In this document: positions 9,292 to 17,666 of the stretch, in pieces
Layout: every line of letters begins with the position of its first letter
Position numbering within the stretch: position 1 is the first letter of the stretch
Source: Acetivibrio sp964466645
Lineage (GTDB): Bacteria; Bacillota; Clostridia; Acetivibrionales; Acetivibrionaceae
Assembly: GCA_964466645.1 (NCBI GenBank)
Contig: CAYXPB010000050.1
Coordinates: 1-22,522 of the forward strand
Direction of reading: 5' to 3'
DNA length: 22,522 bases
The notes under the pieces: generated by a model
Databases searched by the model: none
The model's input: only the letters and a program-made list of their open reading frames with translations
What the model was told of the DNA's origin: nothing
Made by a program: the position numbers and the translations under genes

Positions 9292-10806
9292 ATGAAAGTT
9301 AATATTATAGATCTTTTAATAATAATTATTTATATAATTGTTATAATAGGTTATGGAATTTGGAAATCTAGAAATGTAAAAGATAATGCCGGCTTTCTAG
9401 TTGCTGGTCGGGCTTTGAATATATTCATGCTCGTTACAGCATTAGTTATGACTGAATTCAATACTGCAACTATGGTCGGTTATTCCAGTTTTGGTTACCA
9501 AGCTGGTTTTTATCCACAATTAATGTTAGTGGCTACTCTTTTAGGATTTATGAGCTATACTTTTATCGTTGCAAAAAGATGGAAACGAATAGATTCAACT
9601 TCTCTTATTGAATTTTTTGAACTAAGGTATGGTAAAAGTTTTAGAATATTGACCACTTTTATGACTATTTTTCTTTTACTATTTTTTTCTCCAGCTTATC
9701 TTAGAGCTATTGGAATAATTTTTTCAACTTGTCTCGGAATTTCTCTATCGTCTATGGTGGTGATAATTTCAGTTACAGTGCTACTTTTTAGTGTTGTAGG
9801 TGGGCTAACCGCTGTAGTACACACTAATATATTATCATTCATTATAACTCTAATTATTTTGCCTTTGGTCTGGTATTATGCACGATTGCACTCAATGGAT
9901 ATAGGAGGACCAATGATGATATTTCCCGAGAAATATCTTTGTATGAATCCTGTTGGGATGTGGAATGATCCAATAGTTCCATTCAGTCTTATTTTGTCAA
10001 CTTGGTTTTTAAAATTTTTTGTTTATATGCAATCTCCATGGTATGCTCAATTAATGACTTCTGCCAAAAATGAGAAGGTTGCGCATATAAGTATGGGTAT
10101 AGGTACGCTTTTTATTGTATTGTTTTATGGGATTTCTTTTCAAATTTCAGCTTATGCTAAAGTTGGATTTCCTGATTTAAGCGATCCCCAACTCGGGATA
10201 CCAATGGTTATCAATTATTGGGTACCAGTTGGGTTCAGCGGTATTATGCTTGCTGCAGTTTTTGCGATAGGTCAGACTACTATAGGTACTGTGTGGAATA
10301 ATATAGTTTCAATTGCTTCTAATGATATTTATAAAAGGATTTTTAATCCTTCTATATCAGATAATATGTTATTGCGTTTCTCACGCATTTCAACTATAAT
10401 GATTGCATTATTTACAATAATTGTATCAGTTACTATTGTGGACCAGGTAATTCATGTTCTTTTTGTTGGAAATATTATTATGGCTTCTTTGTTTTTTCCT
10501 ACTCTGGGAGGATTTTTGTGGTGGAAAACAGGTGAAAAGGCAGTATGGATTACTACTATTGGTTCAATTTTAGCTGGTTTTTTTTCTATAATGTTAATCA
10601 ATAAATCAGGGAATTATGATATTAATGACTGGATGTTCCTTTATTATGTTATAATATATCCAATTGTAGTAATGATTGGAATAGTAATCTCAAATATTGA
10701 AAAACCTACAGAAAATTTTTTGGCTAAAAAAGTTCGATTTTTTGAAAAAATGGGCGCACCTTGGTTTGGAAGGAAAGCTTATTTTGAATACATAAAAACA
10801 AAATGA
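9292..10806 (+). CDS. Sodium:solute symporter (SSS family)
   Basis: Inner-membrane Na+-coupled importer, 504 residues with about 13 hydrophobic segments, the first at residues 4-24. Family features are the N-terminal FLVAGRALN following the first helix, the polar segment in helix 2 (MTEFNTATMVGYSSFGY), the GGLTAVVHTNILSF region after helix 6 and SGIMLAAVFAIGQTT around the later helix that contributes to the sodium site. It is flanked by periplasmic sugar-modifying enzymes and a cytoplasmic sugar kinase, so it most likely brings the monomer, possibly an oxidised or acidic sugar, into the cell. The substrate cannot be fixed; SSS members carry sugars, sialic acid, inositol, carboxylates and amino acids. 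Base composition is markedly AT-rich compared with the next gene. Confidence 0.93.
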   Translation: MKVNIIDLLIIIIYIIVIIGYGIWKSRNVKDNAGFLVAGRALNIFMLVTALVMTEFNTATMVGYSSFGYQAGFYPQLMLVATLLGFMSYTFIVAKRWKRIDSTSLIEFFELRYGKSFRILTTFMTIFLLLFFSPAYLRAIGIIFSTCLGISLSSMVVIISVTVLLFSVVGGLTAVVHTNILSFIITLIILPLVWYYARLHSMDIGGPMMIFPEKYLCMNPVGMWNDPIVPFSLILSTWFLKFFVYMQSPWYAQLMTSAKNEKVAHISMGIGTLFIVLFYGISFQISAYAKVGFPDLSDPQLGIPMVINYWVPVGFSGIMLAAVFAIGQTTIGTVWNNIVSIASNDIYKRIFNPSISDNMLLRFSRISTIMIALFTIIVSVTIVDQVIHVLFVGNIIMASLFFPTLGGFLWWKTGEKAVWITTIGSILAGFFSIMLINKSGNYDINDWMFLYYVIIYPIVVMIGIVISNIEKPTENFLAKKVRFFEKMGAPWFGRKAYFEYIKTK

Positions 10807-10851
10807 ATAATAGATACTATTCTTTAAAACTATTTTAAATGAAAAATAAGA

Positions 10852-12381
10852 ATGAAATTACTGCTTGGCATAGATTTCGGTACCGGTGGTTGTAAGATAA
10901 CAGTCATTAATACTGATGGTAATGTATTGGCTGAAGCATCGCGGGAATATCTTACTTATCACCTAAGGCCTTTCTATAGTGAGCAGGATCCTGCGGATTG
11001 GTTTCCAGCTCTTATTAATTGTTTGCAAGAGGTCAATCAAAAAGAGAAGATTGATTTTAAAAGGATCGTTTCTATTGCATTGGATGCCTCTACCCATAAT
11101 GCTGTTCTTTTAGATAAAGAGATGAAAGTTATTCGTCCCACTATTATGTGGACTGATCAGCGCAGTGTCCGGGAGGTTGAATATCTTGAAAAAGGATGGG
11201 GGGAAGATATTTTTCGTATCGCTTACCAGAAAGTTGCACCAACCTGGACCCTCCCACAACTGCTTTGGATAAAAAATAATGAACCGGAGAATTACAAACG
11301 AATCTATAAGATTATGTTTGTCAAGGATTATGTCCGTTATTTGCTAACAGGCAGCTGGGAGACTGATTATATAGATGCCCAGGGTACTCTGTTTTTTGAT
11401 TTTGAAAACTCAATGTGGTCACCGGAACTATGCCGGCTTATTGAATTACCGATTGAGGTACTTCCACCTATATGTAAGCCGACTGACATAACAGGAACTA
11501 TAACTAAAGAAGCTTCTGAGAAGACAGGTTTACCTGCAGGGATACCTGTTGTTTGCGGTACTTCGGATTCTGCAGTTGAAGATTATGGCTCGGGGGCTAT
11601 TGAGCCCGGCCAATGTATAATAAAGCTTGCCACAGCAGGTAATGTTAATGTTATGACCGCTGGTGCTTTTCCCAGTGAGAGGACATTAACCTATTCCCAT
11701 GTAGTTCCCGGAGTGTGTTATACTGTGGCAGCTACTAATACTGCAGCATCTGCAATACGTTGGTTCAGGGATAATTTCAGTGGTGAAGAGATTTCCGGGG
11801 TTTTGGGTAGCAGCAAAAATGCATATCAACAAATGGAGGACATTGCAGGATTAGTACCTGCCGGATCACAGGGTCTGTTTTTTCATCCTTATCTTTTGGG
11901 AGAGCGATCACCTTACTGGGATTCTGATCTCAGGGCAAGTTTTGTAGGTTTATCAATGTTACATAGCAAAGGTCATTTAATACGGTCAGTAATGGAGGGA
12001 GTGGCTTTTTCGCTTAAAGATTGTTATAGGCTCATTGAAGAATTGAATCTAACCACAACTGAATTTATTCTTATCGGTGGAGGTGCCAAGAGTGAATTAT
12101 GGTCGCAGATTATCTGTGATGTATTTGGCAAAAAAGTAATCAAACCTTTGGTAACAGATGCCTCTTTTGGATCGGCACTTTTAGCTGGTGTTGGTGCAGG
12201 AGTTTATAAGGATGTAAAAGATGCTGTTAAGAGATGTGTTAAAATTAAAAAACAATATTATCCCGATAGTTTCACTCATAGCATGTATAAAGTTTTTTTT
12301 GGATATTATAGAAGTATCCATGACAATTTGCAGGAGATTTATCGGGATTTAAACAAATATTTATCAAAATCTAATTTATAA
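10852..12381 (+). CDS. FGGY-family carbohydrate kinase (xylulokinase-like)
   Basis: ATP-dependent kinase for a ketose, polyol or sugar acid, cytoplasmic, 509 residues. The ATPase core starts LGIDFGTGGCKITVINTDG (phosphate 1 loop). The proposed catalytic base is D239 in CGTSDSAVEDYGSGA. Phosphate 2 and adenosine motifs follow: LATAGNVNV, the family signature GERSPYWDSDLRASFVGLS and GGGAKSELWSQIICDVFG. It is closest in pattern to XylB-type kinases, but substrate prediction inside FGGY is unreliable. It opens a close-packed block and its stop codon overlaps the next start by one base (TAATG), indicating coupled translation. With the IolB-like isomerase and the transaldolase-family enzyme downstream it forms an isomerase, kinase and aldolase set. 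Confidence 0.93.
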   Translation: MKLLLGIDFGTGGCKITVINTDGNVLAEASREYLTYHLRPFYSEQDPADWFPALINCLQEVNQKEKIDFKRIVSIALDASTHNAVLLDKEMKVIRPTIMWTDQRSVREVEYLEKGWGEDIFRIAYQKVAPTWTLPQLLWIKNNEPENYKRIYKIMFVKDYVRYLLTGSWETDYIDAQGTLFFDFENSMWSPELCRLIELPIEVLPPICKPTDITGTITKEASEKTGLPAGIPVVCGTSDSAVEDYGSGAIEPGQCIIKLATAGNVNVMTAGAFPSERTLTYSHVVPGVCYTVAATNTAASAIRWFRDNFSGEEISGVLGSSKNAYQQMEDIAGLVPAGSQGLFFHPYLLGERSPYWDSDLRASFVGLSMLHSKGHLIRSVMEGVAFSLKDCYRLIEELNLTTTEFILIGGGAKSELWSQIICDVFGKKVIKPLVTDASFGSALLAGVGAGVYKDVKDAVKRCVKIKKQYYPDSFTHSMYKVFFGYYRSIHDNLQEIYRDLNKYLSKSNL

Positions 12382-13832
12382 TGGAGTTATTACAAAATTC
12401 TTACATGTTTGACATGATCCTGTTTGAATTGCAGGATGTTGTTGGGAAAGATTATGTATCTACCAGAGAATCGGACAAAGAGGTTTACTCAATTGATTAT
12501 TTTTGGGTTCCTGAAATGTGGCATGATCGACAGAAAGGCAGGAATATAAAGCGGTCTGTGGCCGACTTTATTGTGCTTCCCGCTAATGCATTAGAGATAT
12601 CTAAAGTTATTAAAATAGCCAATAACTATAAGATTTCCGTAACTACTTGGGGAGGCGGCAGTGGCTCACAGGGTGGGGCTTTATCTGTATTTGGAGGTAT
12701 AGTCCTTGATACTAAGCGCCTGGACAAAATTTACAATATTGATGAACAGTCAATGACTGTAGAGGTGGGTGCCGGAATAATTAATCAGAATCTTGAATGG
12801 GAACTTGAACAAAAAGGATTCTCTACGATGCATGATCCCGCATCATCAAGATGCGCCACTGTGGGTGGTTTTATTGCACATCGAGGGACAGGAGTATTAT
12901 CTACAAAGTATGGCAAAATTGAGGATATGATAGTAAATATGGAAGTGGTGCTTCCATCGGGAGAAATAGTTAACACTCTTCCTGTTCCCAAAACTGCTTG
13001 TGGTCCTGATCTTAATCAAATATTCATTGGATCCGAGGGTACCCTAGGTGTTATTACAAAGGTAACTTTAACTATTCATCGTCTTCCTAAGGCAAGAAAG
13101 TTTAGGGCATTTGTATTTAAAGATCTTAGCACAGGGTTGCGTGTGGGGCAGCGACTTATGAATAGTAATTTACGTCCTTCGGTTATTCGGCTTTATAATG
13201 AAAGCGAAACAAAAGAGCTTATAAAAAAGGTATTGGGCATTGAGAAACAGGGAGCTTATATGGTTTATGGTTTTGACGGTGAAGAAGAGTTTGTTGACCT
13301 TGAAATGAAATATGCTAAAGCCATTGCTGATGAGGTAGAAGGTGAAGATCTTGGAACGGAGCTTGGAGAGGAGTGGTGGAAAAACCGTTATAAATTTTTC
13401 TTTCCGCCATATACGTATCGATTACCTCAATGTTTTGGAACTTTGGACACAGTAGCTACTTTTAGTAAGATTGAAGGTGTGTTCAATGCAATGAAGGAGG
13501 TTATTGAGATTAATTATCCGATGGCTAGGTTTATCGGTCATTTTTCACATTGGTTTCACTGGGGTTGTATGTTATATGCACGTTTTATTATTGATAATCC
13601 GCTGGAAGATCCTCATGAGTTACTATACCTTCACAATAAGATATGGAATGATGGTTTGAGAGCTGCAATAAAGGCAGGCGGCGTGTTGAATGAGCATCAT
13701 GGTATTGGGTTAAAACTTAGCAGGCTGACTCCGGAGTTGTACGGAAATGCATTTAAAATAATAAGAAGTTTAAAAAGATCACTTGATCCAAATGGAATTA
13801 TGAATCCGGGTAAGATGGGATTAGGAAGATAA
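12381..13832 (+). CDS. FAD-linked oxidase (GlcD / alkyl-DHAP synthase-like)
   Basis: Flavoprotein of the vanillyl-alcohol-oxidase fold, 483 residues, expected to oxidise a 2-hydroxyacid or related sugar acid. The FAD-binding domain has the pyrophosphate loop WGGGSGSQGG (W90 onwards), the strand GGIVLDTKRLDKI, VEVGAGIINQNLEWELEQKG, DPASSRCATVGGFIAHRGTG and the IFIGSEGTLGVITKVTL end of the PCMH fold. The C-terminal oxidase domain ends with the family signature N437-EHHGIG and LDPNGIMNPGKMG. Its pattern recalls both GlcD/D-lactate dehydrogenases and alkyldihydroxyacetone-phosphate synthase. The Fe-S gene 20 bases downstream argues for a dehydrogenase passing electrons through clusters, as in GlcDEF or LldEFG-like systems, and against lipid synthesis. 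Translation starts at the TAATG overlap with the kinase. Confidence 0.9.
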   Translation: MELLQNSYMFDMILFELQDVVGKDYVSTRESDKEVYSIDYFWVPEMWHDRQKGRNIKRSVADFIVLPANALEISKVIKIANNYKISVTTWGGGSGSQGGALSVFGGIVLDTKRLDKIYNIDEQSMTVEVGAGIINQNLEWELEQKGFSTMHDPASSRCATVGGFIAHRGTGVLSTKYGKIEDMIVNMEVVLPSGEIVNTLPVPKTACGPDLNQIFIGSEGTLGVITKVTLTIHRLPKARKFRAFVFKDLSTGLRVGQRLMNSNLRPSVIRLYNESETKELIKKVLGIEKQGAYMVYGFDGEEEFVDLEMKYAKAIADEVEGEDLGTELGEEWWKNRYKFFFPPYTYRLPQCFGTLDTVATFSKIEGVFNAMKEVIEINYPMARFIGHFSHWFHWGCMLYARFIIDNPLEDPHELLYLHNKIWNDGLRAAIKAGGVLNEHHGIGLKLSRLTPELYGNAFKIIRSLKRSLDPNGIMNPGKMGLGR

Positions 13833-13852
13833 TTGAATTAAGAATAAATAAC

Positions 13853-14995
13853 ATGAATAAAGTAAAAGGAGAAATGGCAAAAATTACGCAAAATAATATT
13901 GATACTATAGCAGCTTGCAGGTACTGTCCTATGTGTCGGCAGTCATGTCCTTCGGAATTTATAAGCTACAGGGAATCAGATGCCCCGAGAGGCCGTGCAA
14001 TATTATTGTACAATATATATAAAGGAGGAAAGGAATATGACCGTACGGCAATAGAAGCTGTTTATAATTGTTTTTTATGTATGTCGTGCAGAAGCTGGTG
14101 CGAGGGTTATAATGCGGGTGGTTATGATATACCTGAATTGATAAAATTTGCAAGAAGAGATATTGTAGAGAAAGGATTGGTATTAAAGATCATTGAGCAA
14201 TTAAAAACATTTTTAGTTGAAAATAATAATAGTTTCGGGCTTGATAGCAGTAAAGAATTTACTGCACAACAAAAGGGAAAGGGAATAGGTGATGTTTTGT
14301 ATCTTTTGGGCGAAGGTGCAAATTATAAAAATAAGGAGATAGCTGAGGCTGTTATTAGTATCTTAGATAAGGCAGGTATAAATTACACGTTGCTAAAAAA
14401 TGAGCCTACCAGTGGCAAGATCTTGGATTTACTGGGCTACCGTAATGAGGCACTGAAAAAAGCAAAAGTACTTGCTGGGGAAATTAAAGCTACTGGATGT
14501 AAAACTGTTGTTGTTTCGGATCCTTTGGATTATGATGCATTTATGAAGGACTATCTGGATTGGGGCATAAACCTTGAAGGAATTAAGGTTATGCATGTTT
14601 CTCAGTATATTGAGAAACTGATCAAGATAGGTAAGTTAAAAGTAAAGCTTTCAAGTACAAAGGTTACTCTTGTCGACTCTGAATATCTAGGCCGCAGCAA
14701 TGGAGTATGGGATTCTCCCAGACAGGTAATAAAATCGGTTGCAGGTGATAACTATGTTGAGATGCAATGGCACCATGATTATCTGCAACCTGCCGGAGAA
14801 GCTGCTTTTACCTTTGATGATAAAATTTTTACTCGAGGAGAAGAATTAGGAAAGAAGATCAGTCAGAAAGCTGAAGAGGCCGGTGCAGAGGTGATAGTGA
14901 CACTTTCAGCTACTGCAAAGAAAAACATTTCTTCAACTACAGATATACATGTAGTGGATATTGCCGAATATATTTGGAATTTGATATACAAGTAA
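13853..14995 (+). CDS. Fe-S electron-transfer subunit, GlcF/HdrD-like, with cysteine-free CCG region
   Basis: Probable electron-acceptor subunit for the adjacent flavoprotein, 380 residues. Two [4Fe-4S] ligand sets are clear: C22, C25, C28, C32-P and C73, C76, C79, C83. The C-terminal half follows the plan of the two CCG domains of GlcF, GlpC and HdrB/D: VVVSDPLDYDAFMKDY, HVSQYIEKL, then VTLVDSEYLGRSNGVWDSPRQ (split as read) and a final QPAGEAAF. The cysteines expected in these segments are replaced, D for C before P in the first, S/E in the HDPCHLGR-like segment, and the CCG triplet itself is absent. So it can hold two N-terminal clusters but not the CCG cofactor. ATG at residue 8 (position 13874) has AAAGGAG closely upstream and is an alternative start. 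Confidence 0.86.
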   Translation: MNKVKGEMAKITQNNIDTIAACRYCPMCRQSCPSEFISYRESDAPRGRAILLYNIYKGGKEYDRTAIEAVYNCFLCMSCRSWCEGYNAGGYDIPELIKFARRDIVEKGLVLKIIEQLKTFLVENNNSFGLDSSKEFTAQQKGKGIGDVLYLLGEGANYKNKEIAEAVISILDKAGINYTLLKNEPTSGKILDLLGYRNEALKKAKVLAGEIKATGCKTVVVSDPLDYDAFMKDYLDWGINLEGIKVMHVSQYIEKLIKIGKLKVKLSSTKVTLVDSEYLGRSNGVWDSPRQVIKSVAGDNYVEMQWHHDYLQPAGEAAFTFDDKIFTRGEELGKKISQKAEEAGAEVIVTLSATAKKNISSTTDIHVVDIAEYIWNLIYK

Positions 14996-15025
14996 AGTTG
15001 ATAAATTATTATAAAAAATTTAGAC

Positions 15026-15835
15026 ATGGAACTATTTAAAAAATACAAACCAGGATATGGAAAACAATCGGTTATTACTTCTGGGGAGGGCAATTTAAAA
15101 AAAAGTGTCTTTGATTTATTAAAACTAAAGGCAGGAGATATATATTCCGGAAATACAGGAAGTTTTGAGTCTGCATTTGTGATTTTATCTGGTACCTGCA
15201 GTATAACGGGTTCAGGTTTTAAGTTTGAAAAAATAGGCACTCGCAAGGACGTTTTTTCAGGGAAACCGGCTGCAGTTTTCTTGCCATGTCAGACTTTATA
15301 TGACGTAAATGCTTTGACAGAAGTAGAAATAGGTATCTGTTCTGCTGAATCTGATTTAAAATCAGAACCGGTTTTAGTGAGTCCAGAAAAAGTAACCGAA
15401 TTAAATCTAGGCGTATTAAACTGGAGCAGAAAAGCATATTTTATAATCGATCAGTCTATTAAGTCACAAAACCTGTTTGTAGGTGAAACTCTTCTTGGCC
15501 CCGGGAAATGGGCTTTCCCACCGCATAGGCATGATAATGACAATTATCCTGAAGAGATAGATATGGAGGAGATATACCATTTTAGGGTAAACCCACAATC
15601 CGGTTTTGGGATTCAGATTTCTTATACAGATGACAAGTCAAGGGATGATGCCTACTTAATAAGGAATGGGGATACTGTAATTTTACCTGACGGTTACCAT
15701 CCGGTAGCTGCTTCCCCGGTTGATTCATTGTATTTGTTATGGTTTATGGCAGGTGAGAAACGGTATTTTTTATCAAGGCCTGATGATAATTACAATTGGG
15801 TAAATAGATGTGAAAATTTTTTAAAAAATAAATAA
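15026..15835 (+). CDS. IolB-like 5-deoxy-glucuronate isomerase (KduI/IolB bicupin)
   Basis: Metal-dependent aldose-ketose isomerase, 269 residues, almost the same length as IolB. The C-terminal cupin shows the metal ligands H167 and H169 (FPPHRHDND), E181/E182 in MEEIYHFR and H225 in LPDGYHPVAA. Other IolB-like marks are NPQSGFGIQISYTDD, DDAYLIRNGDTVILPDGYHP and LLWFMAGEKRYFLSRPDDNYNWV split over the C-terminus. IolB converts 5-deoxy-D-glucuronate to 5-dehydro-2-deoxy-D-gluconate in inositol catabolism. No IolD, IolC or IolJ homologue is present, so the true substrate may be another uronate or deoxy sugar. It is placed 30 bases after the Fe-S gene and 8 bases before the transaldolase gene, consistent with co-expression. 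The family call is firm; the substrate is inference. Confidence 0.9.
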   Translation: MELFKKYKPGYGKQSVITSGEGNLKKSVFDLLKLKAGDIYSGNTGSFESAFVILSGTCSITGSGFKFEKIGTRKDVFSGKPAAVFLPCQTLYDVNALTEVEIGICSAESDLKSEPVLVSPEKVTELNLGVLNWSRKAYFIIDQSIKSQNLFVGETLLGPGKWAFPPHRHDNDNYPEEIDMEEIYHFRVNPQSGFGIQISYTDDKSRDDAYLIRNGDTVILPDGYHPVAASPVDSLYLLWFMAGEKRYFLSRPDDNYNWVNRCENFLKNK

Positions 15836-15843
15836 TTGAAAAA

Positions 15844-16569
15844 ATGATGAACATTAAGGACCTGAATATACAAATATTTGCTGATGGTGCAGATATCAAA
15901 GAAATGAAGAAGATATATGAAAAGGGTATTGTATCGGGTTTTACAACTAATCCTTATTTTTTAAGATTAGCGGGAGTTACAAATTATGAAAATTTTGCGA
16001 AAGAAACAATTGCAGCTATACCAGATCTTCCTTTATCATTTGAAGTAATTTCAGATGATATGGAGTCTATGGAAAAAGAAGCTCGAAAAGTTGCTTCATG
16101 GGGGCAAAATATTTATGTAAAAATTCCTGTTATAAATACTAAAAAGGAGTCAACAGCTTCATTAATTAGAAAATTGTCATTTGAAGGTATGAAGTTGAAT
16201 ATTACAGCCATATTTACAGTGGAACAAGTTGAAACGGTCGTTAATGCATTATCTCCCAATACAGAGAGTTTTATATCTGTTTTTGCAGGTAGGATAGGAG
16301 AAACAGGAGTAGATCCAGTACCTATTGTCATGAAATCAGCAAAGGTTATTGAAACAAAACCGCTTCCAAAAGCTAAATTATTGTGGGCCAGTACTCGTGA
16401 AGTATTTAATATTTTCGAAGCTGAGAGATGTGGATGTAAGATCATTACAGTAGCTAATGATATACTTGCGAAATTGGATATGGTAGGAATAAGTTTAGAA
16501 CAAGCGTCTCTTGATACTGTAATGAATTTTTATGAATGTGCACAAAAGTCTGGATACAAGCTCCTGTAA
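15844..16569 (+). CDS. Small transaldolase / fructose-6-phosphate aldolase-like enzyme
   Basis: Class I aldolase of the short transaldolase group, 241 residues, compared with about 220 for F6P aldolase and over 310 for classical transaldolase. The Schiff-base lysine is K93 in NIYVKIPV. Other family motifs are IFADGAD near the start, GFTTNPYFL, LNITAIFTVEQ, SVFAGRIGETGVDP (split as read), LWASTREVFNI and the C-terminal GCKIITV. It would cleave a ketose or ketose phosphate into two fragments or transfer a three-carbon unit. It is the third member of the isomerase-kinase-aldolase set and starts 8 bases after the isomerase gene, with two adjacent ATGs. Related short transaldolases also occur in surface-sugar biosynthesis, but the neighbours here are catabolic. 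Confidence 0.9.
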   Translation: MMNIKDLNIQIFADGADIKEMKKIYEKGIVSGFTTNPYFLRLAGVTNYENFAKETIAAIPDLPLSFEVISDDMESMEKEARKVASWGQNIYVKIPVINTKKESTASLIRKLSFEGMKLNITAIFTVEQVETVVNALSPNTESFISVFAGRIGETGVDPVPIVMKSAKVIETKPLPKAKLLWASTREVFNIFEAERCGCKIITVANDILAKLDMVGISLEQASLDTVMNFYECAQKSGYKLL

Positions 16570-16669
16570 GTTAAGATGTTCTTTATTGGGACTGAAGAAA
16601 GTATTTTATAAGTAAATATATTAATAAACCTGTTTTTGTTGTGTTAATAATTTTATAATTAGAAGTTAA

Positions 16670-16681
16670 ATACAATTGTAT
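16670..16681. promoter_or_regulatory. 12-bp palindrome upstream of the NagB-like gene
   Basis: ATACAATTGTAT is a perfect palindrome ending 19 bases before the start codon at 16701. It could be an operator for a dimeric repressor or a chance match in AT-rich DNA. No cognate regulator is in the window. Confidence 0.25.
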
Positions 16682-16700
16682 AGAATGAAAAATAGTAACA

Positions 16701-17474
16701 ATGAAATGGAATAAAGTAGATAATTATGGAAAGATGAGCCGTGTAGGGGCCGAACGACTTTTTAATGTTATTTATCATAGGCTTATTTTAGGGCAATCTG
16801 CAAATATTGGTATGGCAACAGGGATTACAATGATAAAACTATATGCTATACTTGCAGGAATGCTTAATCAATCAAAATTAGATCTTTCTAAATTATCAAC
16901 CTTTAACCTTGATGAATATCTGGATAATGATGGAGGTAATCTTAGCCAAGAACATTTTTTAAGTTATCGAAGGTATATGAAAGAACATTTTTATGATTTG
17001 CTTGATCCGATTTTACATTTTAACTTAAAAAATATATTTTTTCCAGATTCTTATAATCCAAAAGCATATGATTATTTGATTGAAGAGATAGGTGGCATTG
17101 ATATACAATTGCTAGGTATAGGATTTAATGGACATATTGGGTTTAATGAACCTATTGATGAGAATAAGATTTCTAAAGAAAATTTTGTATCATTACCTTC
17201 ACGCATTGTAGACCTCGATCAAACGACGATACTGACTAATGCAAAATTAACTGCAGGGAATGATTCTAAAATGATTCCTCGTCAAGCAGTTACATTAGGA
17301 ATGTCATCCATACTTAAAGCAAAAAAAATTGTTTTATTGGCATGTTTTAGAGAGCAAGTCCAACCTTTAAGAAATATAAAATCCGGTGTTATAACATCAG
17401 AACTGCCAGCATCTTTCCTGTTAAATCATAATGATACTGAAATTATTTATACTCGCGATAAAATATGGCTGTGA
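16701..17474 (+). CDS. NagB-like glucosamine-6-phosphate isomerase/deaminase homologue with altered phosphate site
   Basis: Member of the glucosamine/galactosamine-6-phosphate isomerase family, 257 residues. Catalytic positions known from E. coli NagB are kept: D71 in FNLDEY (D72), H145 in FNGHIGFNEP (H143) and E150 (E148); N143 replaces D141 as in Bacillus-type enzymes. The phosphate-binding positions differ. The loop TGGT/TGST reads TGIT with I42 followed by M44, the arginine equivalent to R172 is K182 and the GxxKA lysine K208 is Q219 in the segment CFREQV. This suggests an isomerase or deaminase for another, possibly unphosphorylated, substrate. The PAS-x-L-x-x-H motif (LPASFLLNH) is present. 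The gap of 131 bases to the aldolase gene suggests its own control. Family firm, activity uncertain. Confidence 0.85.
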   Translation: MKWNKVDNYGKMSRVGAERLFNVIYHRLILGQSANIGMATGITMIKLYAILAGMLNQSKLDLSKLSTFNLDEYLDNDGGNLSQEHFLSYRRYMKEHFYDLLDPILHFNLKNIFFPDSYNPKAYDYLIEEIGGIDIQLLGIGFNGHIGFNEPIDENKISKENFVSLPSRIVDLDQTTILTNAKLTAGNDSKMIPRQAVTLGMSSILKAKKIVLLACFREQVQPLRNIKSGVITSELPASFLLNHNDTEIIYTRDKIWL

Positions 17475-17666
17475 ATTTTGTTGAATAGAATTCTAAAATA
17501 AAATTATTTGTATATTATTTTAATTTAGAAAGTTTTATGTGATTTCAGCTGGGAAAATTTGAATATTTTTTTGTTCACACTCAATTCATTTTTAAAGGGA
17601 ACATAATTTATTTATGAATGGTACAATCTTGTTCGCATTTCTTTTTATAACAATTGAAAAGATATC

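Noticed and set aside
12381..13832. Alkyldihydroxyacetone-phosphate synthase for ether-lipid synthesis
   Set aside because: The flavoprotein resembles that family, but the adjoining Fe-S subunit and sugar catabolic neighbours fit a hydroxyacid dehydrogenase better.
14863..15246. Minus-strand open frame of 127 codons over the Fe-S/IolB junction
   Set aside because: Overlaps two confident + strand genes and has no recognisable motif; a shadow of their codon use.
10852..16569. Standard myo-inositol catabolic operon
   Set aside because: Only the IolB-like gene fits; IolC, IolD and IolJ homologues are absent, and the kinase and aldolase come from other families.
17486..17495. 10-bp palindrome TAGAATTCTA
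   Set aside because: Short and AT-rich, directly after a stop codon, not repeated elsewhere; expected by chance.
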